From positions 124,001-188,000 of the forward strand of contig CAKUVR010000002.1 in NCBI GenBank assembly GCA_934698975.1: a stretch of DNA of 64,000 nt, in the 5' to 3' direction. Below, piece by piece: positions 8,973 through 17,957 of the stretch (position 1 is its first letter; each line of letters starts with the position of its first letter). The notes below the pieces were generated by a model. That model saw only the letters and a program-made list of their open reading frames with translations, was not told the DNA's origin and ran no database searches. The translations under genes were made by a program, and so were the position numbers. The stretch comes from Cryptobacteroides sp934698975. Lineage in GTDB: Bacteria; Bacteroidota; Bacteroidia; Bacteroidales; UBA932.

Positions 8973-10442
8973 TCACTTTTCGCTCACCTTTACCCTTGAG
9001 ATAAGTTCAAGAAGCTGAGCCCTGTACCCGTAAGGATCAAAGGATAGTCCAGACTTCACAAGGTCCGACACCATCTGAAGGGTAGCGTCACCCTTATATT
9101 CAGAGCCAAGAAGCACCATTCCGTAAGCGGCGACTCCCGAAGCGAACGACAAGTCTGAAGACATCTGACCGTCATTCGCCTTGATGTCAATCGAAAGAGC
9201 CTGACTTTCATCAAGCAAGGATTTTTTGTAACGGCAATCGAACTTGCCGCAGATTTCGCCGGCTTTGTAGCTTTCCGTCGGAACAATCTCGTAAAGAGCG
9301 GTGATTGTCTGCCCGGCGCCGATCTCACCGGCGTCTTTTGTGTCGTCCTCGAAATCCGTGTTGTTCATCACACGTCTCTCATAACCGATAAGACGATAAC
9401 TTTCAATGATTTCAGGATCAAATGTAATCTGAACCTTGGTGTCATTGGCGACTGAGACGAACTTGGATCTTTCCTGAACAAACACCTTGGCCATCTCCTC
9501 CTCGGAATCAATGTACTGATAGGTTCCGTTACCCTTGATGGAGATTTTCTTCATCATCGCATCATTAAGGTTTCCGGAACCGAAACCACATGCCGTCAGA
9601 TATATTCCTTTACGGGCGTAGCCTTCCACCAATTCAGCAAGCGCGTCATCATCAGTCACACCCACATTGAAATCACCGTCCGTACCAAGAATGACACGGT
9701 TGTTTCCATCAGGAATATAATTGGACAAGGCTTCTTCGTATGCCATCTCTATCGCCTTTCCGCCGGCAGTGTAACCAGACGCTTCAAGTTTTCCGATAGC
9801 GGCCTTGATTTTCGATGACTCTCTGACCGGTGTGGATTCAAGCAGTTTGCGGACACTGCCCGAATAGGTCACGATGGAGATTCTGTCTTCCGGCTGGAGA
9901 TAATCCAGCAACGTCACCAAAGAAGACTTGAGAAGTTCTAGCTTGTCCTTTGAGCTCATCGACCCCGACACATCAACCAAAAAGACGTAGTTAGACTCCG
10001 GCAGCTCGCTGTCTGCCAAGGACTTGCCTTTAAGGCCAAGACGCAGCAGCCTGTGTTCTTCATTCCAAGGGCAACGCCCTGTCTCGGCATTGATGCCCAC
10101 ATTGTCATCTCCGGACGGATCAGGATAGGCAAAGGTGAAGTAATTCAAAAACTCTTCCACCCTGACGGACGCTCTTTCGACAGGCCATCCGTTATTGACG
10201 TACTTCCTCATTATCGTGTATGAGGCTCCGTCAGCGTCAATGGAGAATGTCGAGACATTCTGGTCTTTTGTCTTGACGAAAGGATTCTCGGCGATTTTGT
10301 CGAAACGGTCGCCTCCTGTAGTCTCTTCCGTCGTGCCATCCATCTCAGAGTACGACAAAAAGCCATCATCGCCGGAAATGGCACAGGATGAAATCGCCAA
10401 GGATAAAGCGGTAATGGTCACAAGCCTGATCATAGTTTTCAT
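8973..10442 (-). CDS. VWA-domain lipoprotein (YfbK-like)
   Basis: A lipoprotein of 489 residues with lipobox SSCA. An N-terminal YfbK-type segment (around residues 50-120, KTKDQNVSTFSIDADGASYT) is followed by a von Willebrand A domain with a complete MIDAS motif, DVSGSM, and later TDGDFNVG. The C-terminal part resembles the domain that usually closes YfbK proteins. Members are exported proteins of unclear function with metal-dependent ligand binding. I used the ATG at 10442 because the frame upstream of it has only a TTG and the lipoprotein signal begins there. Confidence 0.88.
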   Translation of the reverse strand: MKTMIRLVTITALSLAISSCAISGDDGFLSYSEMDGTTEETTGGDRFDKIAENPFVKTKDQNVSTFSIDADGASYTIMRKYVNNGWPVERASVRVEEFLNYFTFAYPDPSGDDNVGINAETGRCPWNEEHRLLRLGLKGKSLADSELPESNYVFLVDVSGSMSSKDKLELLKSSLVTLLDYLQPEDRISIVTYSGSVRKLLESTPVRESSKIKAAIGKLEASGYTAGGKAIEMAYEEALSNYIPDGNNRVILGTDGDFNVGVTDDDALAELVEGYARKGIYLTACGFGSGNLNDAMMKKISIKGNGTYQYIDSEEEMAKVFVQERSKFVSVANDTKVQITFDPEIIESYRLIGYERRVMNNTDFEDDTKDAGEIGAGQTITALYEIVPTESYKAGEICGKFDCRYKKSLLDESQALSIDIKANDGQMSSDLSFASGVAAYGMVLLGSEYKGDATLQMVSDLVKSGLSFDPYGYRAQLLELISRVKVSEK

Positions 10443-10516
10443 AACATTGCACAATTAAAAGTCACAACATACTAAATCAAGGAGTTGTGAAATCTTGCAT
10501 TCTACTTGAAAAAAAA

Positions 10517-11260
10517 TCAGAATGAATATGAGAGAGTCAGACCGAAAGTGTGGTAGAGTTTTTTCTCTTTCGGATAAAAATCGTGAAATTCTGTTCCGTT
10601 ATAACTCAGGGTCCTTACCGAGGAGTACAAGTCTATGTCATTCAGCGAGTAGTTCAGGCCTATGCCAAAATCGTCAAAGGACAGCATCAATGTCCCGCGG
10701 CATTGCCAGAAAACGCTGCGGCCGCCCCAACCACGGACGTATTCAGTCTTTGTGTCACCCGTCTCGTTGGACAGAAGCACCTGTCTTCTTGAGAACGGTA
10801 TGGCGAGGACCGCTCCTGGCTCCACAAGGCATGCGACCTTGCAGCGCCCGAAATCCAGCAGGTCAGGTGTCTTGAATATTCCCGAAAACAAAAACTTCGG
10901 AGCCGCCGCGTCTATATTCCATTCATTCTCCTCGCCCGAGACCATGCGCCACTGATCATAGTCGGAATCAGGAATATAGCCGTTCGGCATGTTCTTTCCC
11001 AGAAAGCCCACGCCGCATGACACACCCCCGCCAAGGCCAACATATTGATTCAGAAAATGATGCCATGTAACCTCCATCAGGCAGTGTTCGTTGGTGGAGT
11101 AACCAATGTTTAACCTGAGCAAATCCGGGGTTCTCGCCGATTCTTTCCTCTGGCTGACTTTCACGTCCACCTCACGGGAACGGCATGCCGTTTCGGCTGA
11201 CCCAGCGGCCAGAAATAACACCAGCATCAGCCCGAAGGCCAAAAACGGAAAAGATTTCAT
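10517..11260 (-). CDS. Secreted protein, probable outer-membrane beta-barrel
   Basis: About 247 residues with a clear signal peptide (SFPFLAFGLMLVLFLAAGSA). The body alternates polar and hydrophobic residues, is rich in Gly and aromatic residues, and ends in LTLSYSF, with the terminal Phe typical of outer-membrane beta-barrels. I do not recognise a named family. The ATG at 11260 was chosen over a GTG three codons upstream. It sits between the VWA lipoprotein and the tRNA deacylase gene on the same strand. Confidence 0.6.
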   Translation of the reverse strand: MKSFPFLAFGLMLVLFLAAGSAETACRSREVDVKVSQRKESARTPDLLRLNIGYSTNEHCLMEVTWHHFLNQYVGLGGGVSCGVGFLGKNMPNGYIPDSDYDQWRMVSGEENEWNIDAAAPKFLFSGIFKTPDLLDFGRCKVACLVEPGAVLAIPFSRRQVLLSNETGDTKTEYVRGWGGRSVFWQCRGTLMLSFDDFGIGLNYSLNDIDLYSSVRTLSYNGTEFHDFYPKEKKLYHTFGLTLSYSF

Positions 11261-11281
11261 ATACCCCACACGTGAATATTC

Positions 11282-11815
11282 CTAAATTAAGATTGGTTCG
11301 TGTCCGCAGGCCGGCATGTATTTATCGAGAAGGTCGCTGACCTTGATTTTCACGAAGCAGCCCGCCGTGCCGTCTGTGCAGCAGTACCACTGACCTTCCA
11401 GAACTTCCTTGTCAATCACAAAGGTGACATCCTTGGCAGAATCCAGACAAGCGCTCAGCACGGTCGTCGCCCCATGCTCGGTACCGGCGATCTCAAGCAG
11501 TTTCTCGGCAGAGGCGAAAGACACCCTCGGAATCCCGAGAGCCTGGCCGAAATCCTTGGTCATAAACGGCTTGTCATCACGGGTCACATAGAGGTAGAAC
11601 TTGGTCTGCTGACGGTTGCAAAGGAATATGCTCTTGACTATCCTGCCTCCGAGTCCGGCATTGATGTTCTGACAGTCCTCCATCGTGATTCCTGGATCGG
11701 TGTCAACCCTCTCGAACGGGATTCCCAGTTCCGAGAACATCTCGTAAACCTTCTTCTGCAACGGAGTGGAGAACGTCTCCGGCATCGTGCGCTTTATCTC
11801 ACTGACGTAAAACAT
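11282..11815 (-). CDS. YbaK/ProX-type aminoacyl-tRNA deacylase
   Basis: A 177-residue protein of the prolyl-tRNA editing superfamily, which hydrolyses mischarged tRNAs (Ala-tRNAPro or Cys-tRNAPro depending on the clade). Recognisable segments are LGGRIVKSIFLCNRQQTKFY, VTRDDKP, and GATTVLSACLDSAKDVTFVI, which has the usual sequence pattern near the active site. An in-frame ATG ten codons downstream (11785) is an alternative start. It probably acts alone in trans, as no proS is nearby. Confidence 0.88.
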   Translation of the reverse strand: MFYVSEIKRTMPETFSTPLQKKVYEMFSELGIPFERVDTDPGITMEDCQNINAGLGGRIVKSIFLCNRQQTKFYLYVTRDDKPFMTKDFGQALGIPRVSFASAEKLLEIAGTEHGATTVLSACLDSAKDVTFVIDKEVLEGQWYCCTDGTAGCFVKIKVSDLLDKYMPACGHEPILI

Positions 11816-11841
11816 TATTTTCTTATTTCCAGCAAGTTACA

Positions 11842-11885
11842 GAAAGTTGCCCCTCCATACACACCGGCAACTTTCCGCAACCAAC
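11842..11885. repeat. 10-bp inverted repeat between ybaK-like and flavoprotein genes
   Basis: GAAAGTTGCC (11842-11851) and GGCAACTTTC (11876-11885) are perfect reverse complements with a 24-base spacer. No T-run follows on the minus strand, so it is not an ordinary intrinsic terminator. It may act as an mRNA-stabilising hairpin or an operator. Confidence 0.4.
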
Positions 11886-11911
11886 TATACATCAACCATT
11901 TGGACTTCACG

Positions 11912-12454
11912 CTACTTTACCGATTTTCCGAGCAGATAGGCGGAAACAAGGGACGGATGCCCTTCGATCTCGCCCATGTCAGTGACCCCTCCGGCAAAGA
12001 CTGTCCCGGAAAACCTGGCATGCTCAAAACATGCGATCCAGCCTCCTAGACCTGTGATAGCCTTGGATGGAGCCTCCGCGTTGTCCTCCGAGGCCGAAGA
12101 CAGGAAGTAGATGTCCCTGAAATGGTAATCGGTGGTGTAAAGCGGATTGGAACGGTCAAGAAGGGTTTTCATCTGGCCGCTCATCTCATAGTAATAAATC
12201 GGAGTCGCGAAACAGATCGTGTCTGCCTCGTACATCTTCTGGACAATAGCAGGAGCGTCATCGTCCCCTATGACACATTTCTGGATTTTCTGGCAGACCA
12301 GACAGCCCTTGCAGAAACGTATGTCCTTATCCCTGAGAGTGATCTTCTCAACCTCGTTGCCAGCCTCCAAAGCACCTCTTACAAACTCATCAGCCAACGC
12401 CTCTGAATTGCTCTTCGGCCTCAGGCTCGTTGAAATCACAAGTACTTTCTTCAT
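11912..12454 (-). CDS. Flavodoxin-fold NAD(P)H-dependent oxidoreductase
   Basis: A 180-residue flavoprotein of the NADPH-dependent FMN reductase/iron-sulfur flavoprotein group. The FMN phosphate loop is STSLRPKSNSEAL near the N-terminus. A CKGCLVCQ cysteine cluster at about residues 49-56 is typical of the iron-sulfur flavoprotein subset, and TPIYYYEMSGQMKTLLDR follows as in the family. The cysteine spacing (CxxCxxC plus a later Cys) suggests a bound cluster or a redox disulfide. Substrate is unknown. Confidence 0.87.
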   Translation of the reverse strand: MKKVLVISTSLRPKSNSEALADEFVRGALEAGNEVEKITLRDKDIRFCKGCLVCQKIQKCVIGDDDAPAIVQKMYEADTICFATPIYYYEMSGQMKTLLDRSNPLYTTDYHFRDIYFLSSASEDNAEAPSKAITGLGGWIACFEHARFSGTVFAGGVTDMGEIEGHPSLVSAYLLGKSVK

Positions 12455-12513
12455 ATATTCTCAAATAAGATCGCTAATTTACACAGATAATACGGCAATC
12501 AGATAAGTGATTT

Positions 12514-13596
12514 CTAATCAATCAGCATATCAAACTGGTCGCAAGCCCCAGTGCGGTGGGCCAAGTGCTTGGTGCTCGGGGAGATGCCGAAGAGCGGGGA
12601 ATATGTCTTCACCTTCACGGTCTTGCCGTCCGGCATGAACTCCAGGATTCTCAGCCAGCCGTCTCCACCGTTGCCTTCCCAGCCGCCGCCGGAGATCTGG
12701 ACGTTGAACATCATCTGATGAACATTCCTGCCGGCCACGTTCTTGTCCTCCCTGTAGGCCACAGCGTCCTCGAAATCGCCCGGTCTGCCTGTGTGCCCGC
12801 AGACAACCAGAAACACGTTAGGGGTTACGGACACGAACTTGTCCCAAAAATCCTTTCCGGATGTCTGAGGGGCAATCTTGTAATTTGAATTGGTTGTGTA
12901 CTCGGCGCTGCGCTGTTTCAGATAGCTGTGAGTCATCGCTATCACCTTATGTTCCTTGTACTTATCACTGCATGCAAGTTCTCTGGCCCAATCCAGTACT
13001 TCCGGGCGGGGAGCGAATTCTGTCGTGATGACGAGTATGCCACCCCAGTTCCTGTCGTGGAACTCAAACGCAGCGTTCTCCATGGAGATGTCCCCGTTGC
13101 GGTTCGGAAAATCAGCCACGAGGCAATCCCTCCAGCAAGAGTTGCGCTCGAAAGGGAAATATTCCGGAAGCTTTGTACGGCCGTTCTCGGCCTTCTGATA
13201 GCCGTAATCGTGGTTTCCTCCTGAGATGATGTACGGGACCCTGCCGTCAAGTCTGGCCATTGAGCGGGAAGCGGACTCCCACATCTCACGGCTGGTCTGG
13301 TTGAGCATCTTGCGGTTCATCGTGATGTTCTCGTTCTGCTCCACCATGTCTCCCGTACAGAGCACCGCCTTGATGTTCAGATGATCCACATTGTCCGCGA
13401 TCCATGCCGTGCAAAGCTCGAAAATCGGCTGGTTGATGTCGTACTTTGTGTACCCCTGCGGATCCCCGAGGACAATCATCGAGAATGAGTTCTCGTTCTC
13501 CAGATTCTGACGGTCAGCCCTATGCTGCGCCTGAAGCGGATTTACCCCTATTGCGAGCAAGCCTAAGGCCCAAAAGATCAAGATGTATTTTCTCAT
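12514..13596 (-). CDS. Secreted calcineurin-like metallophosphoesterase
   Basis: About 360 residues with a signal peptide (YILIFWALGLLAIGVNPLQA). The binuclear metal motifs are in order: GDPQG, CTGDMVE, GGNHDYG, MTHSY and CGHTG. The fold hydrolyses phosphomono- or diesters, and the substrate is not evident. The ATG at 13596 is supported by a TATCTTTG box at 13620-13627 with a TTTG box 20 bases upstream of it, which excludes a longer in-frame start at 13650. Confidence 0.88.
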   Translation of the reverse strand: MRKYILIFWALGLLAIGVNPLQAQHRADRQNLENENSFSMIVLGDPQGYTKYDINQPIFELCTAWIADNVDHLNIKAVLCTGDMVEQNENITMNRKMLNQTSREMWESASRSMARLDGRVPYIISGGNHDYGYQKAENGRTKLPEYFPFERNSCWRDCLVADFPNRNGDISMENAAFEFHDRNWGGILVITTEFAPRPEVLDWARELACSDKYKEHKVIAMTHSYLKQRSAEYTTNSNYKIAPQTSGKDFWDKFVSVTPNVFLVVCGHTGRPGDFEDAVAYREDKNVAGRNVHQMMFNVQISGGGWEGNGGDGWLRILEFMPDGKTVKVKTYSPLFGISPSTKHLAHRTGACDQFDMLID

Positions 13597-13619
13597 ACTT
13601 TTCAGTGTTAATGATGTTG

Positions 13620-13651
13620 CAAAGATATACATTTCCAATTTGGAGACCAAA
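13620..13651 (-). promoter_or_regulatory. Promoter of the metallophosphoesterase gene
   Basis: On the minus strand TTTG (13651-13648) is followed after 20 bases by TATCTTTG (13627-13620), a textbook Bacteroidetes sigma-factor site. It lies about 24 bases before the chosen ATG. Confidence 0.75.
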
Positions 13652-13703
13652 CATCAGGGCCTCTTCCTGAAAGTCTGAGGAAATATTCTTAAATTGCGGG
13701 AAT

Positions 13704-14381
13704 ATGGAAAAGATCAGAATATGGTGCGGAGGCGACACGCCGCTTCCGACGGTTTATATTCATTCTGTGGCCGGGGACGGGCATAATGTCTGGGAGGCTT
13801 GCCGACGGATTGGTTGCCCGGACTTCAATCTGGTGTCAGTTTACGATTTCGATTTCGAGGGTGACCTGACTCCGTGGACGGCTCCGGGAGTCCGCAAGGG
13901 CCAGCCTCCGTTCAAAGGAAACGCGGAAGATCATCTGACGGACCTGCTGGGCAAGATTGTGCCTTATGCCGAGGCTCAGTTGCCGGCCAAGCCGATCTAT
14001 AACGCTCTGGCGGGATATTCATTAGCGGGACTTTTCGCCCTCTGGAGCGTCTGGAAGACCGACCGCTTCACCAAAATCGCCTGCGGCTCCGCCTCATTCT
14101 GGTACCCTGGTTTTGTTGAATATGCAGCCTCGCATCCGATGATCCGCCGACCGGATTTCGTTTCGCTCTCGCTCGGGGATAACGAAAGCAACACCAAGCA
14201 TCCTGTGATGAGCCAGGTCGGAAAATGCACCGGCAAGGTCCTTGAGCTCCTTGACGTGGCGGGCATACCTCACTGTTTCGAGATCAACCCCGGCAACCAT
14301 TTCACGGAACCCGACCTGCGTCTCGCCAAAGCCATCTCCCGGATGCTTGCCGGACAGGATTCCATTAAGACCTGCAATTAG
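13704..14381 (+). CDS. Probable alpha/beta-hydrolase (esterase-like)
   Basis: A 225-residue cytosolic protein. A nucleophile elbow GYSLAGL occurs near residue 112, followed by FALWSVWKTDRFTKIACGSA as in esterase D/enterochelin-esterase-like hydrolases. A late Asp (SLGDNES) and His (NPGNHFTEPD) are well placed to complete a Ser-Asp-His triad. There is no signal peptide. It diverges from the metallophosphoesterase gene. The specific substrate is unknown. Confidence 0.75.
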   Translation: MEKIRIWCGGDTPLPTVYIHSVAGDGHNVWEACRRIGCPDFNLVSVYDFDFEGDLTPWTAPGVRKGQPPFKGNAEDHLTDLLGKIVPYAEAQLPAKPIYNALAGYSLAGLFALWSVWKTDRFTKIACGSASFWYPGFVEYAASHPMIRRPDFVSLSLGDNESNTKHPVMSQVGKCTGKVLELLDVAGIPHCFEINPGNHFTEPDLRLAKAISRMLAGQDSIKTCN

Positions 14382-14811
14382 GGTGTTGACCGCTACTCAC
14401 TGATTCCCAGACAGTTGGAAAACCATGTCCTTCCATCACGACCAGCAAAAGGTCACAATCCACTATAATTCAGCACAATGCATTTCACACAGGTAATCTT
14501 CTAACAGGACTTCATAGAAGACCATACCTGCAGAATGCGCTGCAACTGTGAGGAAACATTCACACCTGGAGTGACAACACGCAGTCACTCAGCATGTTGG
14601 ATTTCCAGGTGCGCGGAGTTTTACACACCGGGAGAGGGCGAGCCAAGGAATTGGTGACGGATATTCATAAACTGATTGCGAGCGACGATGCAAGGAACGG
14701 TTCTTGCTGGATTTAGGGAATTGGTTGGTTAGTGCGGCGGGCAATCGCCGTTTTGAATGAATATATTCACAGAAGGCAATTGCCTGCCTGATGGAAAAAG
14801 TGAGAGAGAAT
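14382..14811. other. Intergenic stretch with a small hairpin and a conserved-looking relic frame
   Basis: This 430-base gap holds a perfect 7-bp inverted repeat, GAGTGAC (14569-14575) and GTCACTC (14584-14590). It also holds a plus-strand frame from ATG 14594 to a TAG at 14714, which continues in the same frame for 24 more codons to 14791. The residues after the TAG include AVLNEYIHRRQLPA. I do not recognise a protein family. It may be a broken gene or a mobile relic, or not coding at all. Confidence 0.3.
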
Positions 14812-16080
14812 ATGAATAAGACAACAAGAACAGTCATTCTTTCGGGTATGGCGGCTGCCATGCTGATGTCATGCGGGACAGCGAAAAAAAGCGGGCAGAG
14901 CGATGCCGGACAAGTTATCATGGGAAATATGGAAGAGATAGACAGCGATTATCTGATTTTGGACGACAGTCAGAGAAATCTTTTGACAAAGAACAACACC
15001 TTCGCCCTCAACCTGTTCAATAAGGTGTCAGGCATGGATTCCAAGGTGGTATCGCCGTTGAGCGTGACCGGCCTGATGAGCATTCTGGCCAACGGAGCCG
15101 AAGGTGAGACACGTCAGGAGATTCTGAACACTTTGGGATGGAACGGGGCATCCATGGACGAAATCAACGCCCTTTACGGCTATCTCATCAAGAAGGCCGG
15201 AAAGCTTGACCCTTCCACAACCGTCAGCATCGCTGACTACATCGCGGTCAACAAGAACAACAAGGTCAAGAATGAATTCGGGCAGACCGTAAGCGATTGG
15301 TTCAAGGCCGAGGTCGGAAGTCTTGACTTCACGTCAGGAAAGACAACCGACCTCATAAACGATTGGTGCTCAAAGCATACTGACGGGATGATTCCTAAAA
15401 TCATCGACAATGTGGATCCGAATGCCGTCGCCTACATCATGAACGCCATCTATTTCAACGGATCATGGACAGACAAGTTTGACGCTAAAGACACTAAATT
15501 GGAGCGCTTCAGGGGCTACACCCGAGACATCAAGAAAGTCAAGATGATGCACCGGAACGATGAATATCTCTACACATCAAACAAGACTTATTCCGCCGTC
15601 AGGCTTCCTTATGGCAACGGATCATACGCCATGACGGTTCTGCTGCCGAACGAGGACAAGTCGATCGATGACATGATGAAGGTTGTCAACGCCAAGGAGC
15701 TCTCGTCTCTTGGCCGCTCGATGGAAAACTGCAAGGTTGACCTCAAGCTGCCTAAGTTCACGACCGAGGTTGAGTTGCCGCTGAACGATGTGATCTCCGC
15801 TCTCGGCGCTCCGACAATGTTCCACTCATCAGCCGACTTCAGCCGACTGGCCGACGGGAATATGTTCGTCTCAAAGATGTTGCAGAAAGCCAAGGTTGAG
15901 GTCAGTGAAGAGGGCACAAAGGCCGCAGCTGTGACAGCAGCCATCATGACGATGTCGGCCCTCGCCCCTGAGCCTCGCCAGGTAGAGTTCCACGCCGACA
16001 GGCCGTTCGTCTATTTCATCAGCGAATCCGGCACCGGTGCCATCTACTTCATCGGACAGTTCACCGGCAGCGAGATCTAA
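14812..16080 (+). CDS. Serpin-family protease inhibitor, lipoprotein
   Basis: A serpin of about 422 residues behind a lipoprotein signal (lipobox LMSCG), so anchored outside the cytoplasm. Serpin hallmarks are present: SPLSVTGLMSILANGAEG, NAIYFNGSWTDKFD, a reactive-loop hinge VSEEGTKAAAVTAAI, and the closing DRPFVYFISESGTGAIYFIG. The hinge of small residues indicates an inhibitory serpin rather than a non-inhibitory relative. The likely scissile region is in the TMSALAPEP stretch. The ATG at 14812 starts the signal peptide; an upstream ATG at 14791 is less likely. Bacterial serpins are thought to protect against host or competitor proteases. Confidence 0.93.
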   Translation: MNKTTRTVILSGMAAAMLMSCGTAKKSGQSDAGQVIMGNMEEIDSDYLILDDSQRNLLTKNNTFALNLFNKVSGMDSKVVSPLSVTGLMSILANGAEGETRQEILNTLGWNGASMDEINALYGYLIKKAGKLDPSTTVSIADYIAVNKNNKVKNEFGQTVSDWFKAEVGSLDFTSGKTTDLINDWCSKHTDGMIPKIIDNVDPNAVAYIMNAIYFNGSWTDKFDAKDTKLERFRGYTRDIKKVKMMHRNDEYLYTSNKTYSAVRLPYGNGSYAMTVLLPNEDKSIDDMMKVVNAKELSSLGRSMENCKVDLKLPKFTTEVELPLNDVISALGAPTMFHSSADFSRLADGNMFVSKMLQKAKVEVSEEGTKAAAVTAAIMTMSALAPEPRQVEFHADRPFVYFISESGTGAIYFIGQFTGSEI

Positions 16081-16243
16081 GGATAGATTTCCGCTTCGGC
16101 TGAAGCCATCAAAACCAAATCACGCATCCAGAGATTTACGTTTTTCTGATTATCAAATAGTTGGCTACAACGCAAAGCAAACGTCCGCAAGCCGCAAAAA
16201 GAAAGAAGTTCTGTCATAATGGAGAAACAGCGGAATATTTTTG

Positions 16244-16251
16244 TATTTTTG
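16244..16251 (+). promoter_or_regulatory. -7 promoter box of glnS
   Basis: TATTTTTG matches the Bacteroidetes -7 consensus and lies 22 bases before the ATG at 16274. It overlaps a TTG-started extension of the frame, which argues against that extension. No clear -33 box. Confidence 0.5.
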
Positions 16252-16273
16252 TGAGTTTAATACTGACAGAACA

Positions 16274-17950
16274 ATGGAAGAAGCGAAAAATCCAACGGCC
16301 GAGGAGCCGAAAAGACTCAACTTTCTTGAGGAGATCATAGAGGACGACCTGAAGTCCGGAAGAGTGAAAAGCGTGATGACGCGTTTCCCTCCGGAACCTA
16401 ACGGGTACCTCCATCTCGGACACGCGAAGAGCATCTGCATCAACTTCGGTCTCGCGCAGAAGTACGGCGGCAAGACCAACCTGCGCTTCGACGACACCAA
16501 CCCGACCAAGGAAGACACTGAATATGTCGACTCGATCAAGGAGGACATCCAGTGGCTCGGATTCCAATGGGAGAAGGAACTTTACGCTTCCGACTATTTC
16601 GACCAGCTCTACGCATGGGCCGAGCAGATGATCGAGCGCGGCCAGGCCTACGTCGATGACCAGACCCAGGAGGAGATCAGCAAGGGGCGCGGCACCGTGG
16701 ATAAGCCTGGCACCGAAAGCCCTTACAGGAACCGCAGCGTGGAGGAGAACCTCCGGCTGTTCAGGGAGATGAAGGCCGGCAAGTACGCCGATGGAGAGAA
16801 GGTTCTCCGCGCGAAGATCGACATGGCTTCCCCGAACATGATGTTCCGCGACCCTATTCTTTACAGGATCAAGCACGCCTCGCACCACCGCACGGGCGAC
16901 AAGTGGTGCATCTACCCGATGTACGACTTCACCCACGGTCAGTGCGACTCCATAGAGCACATCACCCATTCGATCTGCACCCTTGAGTTTGACGTGCACA
17001 GGCCTCTTTACGACTGGTTCATCAAGACCCTTGAGATCTGGCCGAGCCATCAGTACGAGTTCGCAAGGCTGAACCTGACATATACCCTGATGAGCAAGAG
17101 GAAGCTCCTTGAGCTCGTCCAGAAAGGCCTCGTCTCAGGTTGGGACGACCCTCGTATGCCTACACTCTGCGGAGTGCGCCGCCGTGGCTACACAGCCGAG
17201 GCGCTCAAAATGTTCTGCGAGAAGATCGGAGTCTCGAAGCGCGACCAGATGATGGACATCCAGCTTCTGGAATGGTGCGTGCGCCAGGACCTCAACGCAA
17301 GAGCCAACAGATACATGGTCGTACAGAAGCCGTTGAAGGTCACCCTGACGAACTGGGAGCCGGGCAAAGTCGAGTGGTTCGACTGCCCTCTCAACCCAGC
17401 CGAGCCGGAAGGAGCGACACGCAAGGTTCCGTTCACCGGTGAGTTCTACATCGAGCGTGACGACTTCATGGAGGATGCACCGAAGAAGTTCTTCCGCCTC
17501 AAACCAGACGGAGAGGTGCGCCTCAAATACACCTACATCATCAAGTGCGAGGAGGTCATCAAGGACGCTGACGGCAACGTTGTCGAGCTCAAGTGTACCT
17601 ATGACCCGACCACAAAGCCTGGTGGCGGAGAGTGGAGATCAGTCAAAGGCACCATCCATTGGGTTTCTACTGAATATGCCAAAGAGATCGAGATCCGCAA
17701 CTACGACCGTCTCTTCGTCAAGGAGGACATGAATTCCATCCCTGAGGACAAGGACTACAAGGACTTCCTCAACCCGGAGTCTCTGACAATCGCGACAGGC
17801 TACGCCGAACCTGCCCTTATTGAGGACAACTCCGGAATCGCCGTTCAGTTCGAGCGCACCGGTTACTACCACAAGGATCCGGACAGCACAGCCGACAAGG
17901 TCACATTCAATAAGACTACTGCCCTGAAGGACTCCTACAAGCCTGAATAG
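16274..17950 (+). CDS. glnS: Glutaminyl-tRNA synthetase
   Basis: A class I aminoacyl-tRNA synthetase of 558 residues that charges tRNA-Gln. The HIGH-type signature is in PEPNGYLHLGHAKSI, and the KMSKS-type loop is LMSKRKL. The C-terminal half carries the two-barrel anticodon-binding region. The ATG at 16274 is used because an upstream TTG start would overlap the probable promoter box. The LolC/E-like gene follows 7 bases after the stop, suggesting cotranscription. Confidence 0.97.
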   Translation: MEEAKNPTAEEPKRLNFLEEIIEDDLKSGRVKSVMTRFPPEPNGYLHLGHAKSICINFGLAQKYGGKTNLRFDDTNPTKEDTEYVDSIKEDIQWLGFQWEKELYASDYFDQLYAWAEQMIERGQAYVDDQTQEEISKGRGTVDKPGTESPYRNRSVEENLRLFREMKAGKYADGEKVLRAKIDMASPNMMFRDPILYRIKHASHHRTGDKWCIYPMYDFTHGQCDSIEHITHSICTLEFDVHRPLYDWFIKTLEIWPSHQYEFARLNLTYTLMSKRKLLELVQKGLVSGWDDPRMPTLCGVRRRGYTAEALKMFCEKIGVSKRDQMMDIQLLEWCVRQDLNARANRYMVVQKPLKVTLTNWEPGKVEWFDCPLNPAEPEGATRKVPFTGEFYIERDDFMEDAPKKFFRLKPDGEVRLKYTYIIKCEEVIKDADGNVVELKCTYDPTTKPGGGEWRSVKGTIHWVSTEYAKEIEIRNYDRLFVKEDMNSIPEDKDYKDFLNPESLTIATGYAEPALIEDNSGIAVQFERTGYYHKDPDSTADKVTFNKTTALKDSYKPE

Positions 17951-17957
17951 CAGAGGT

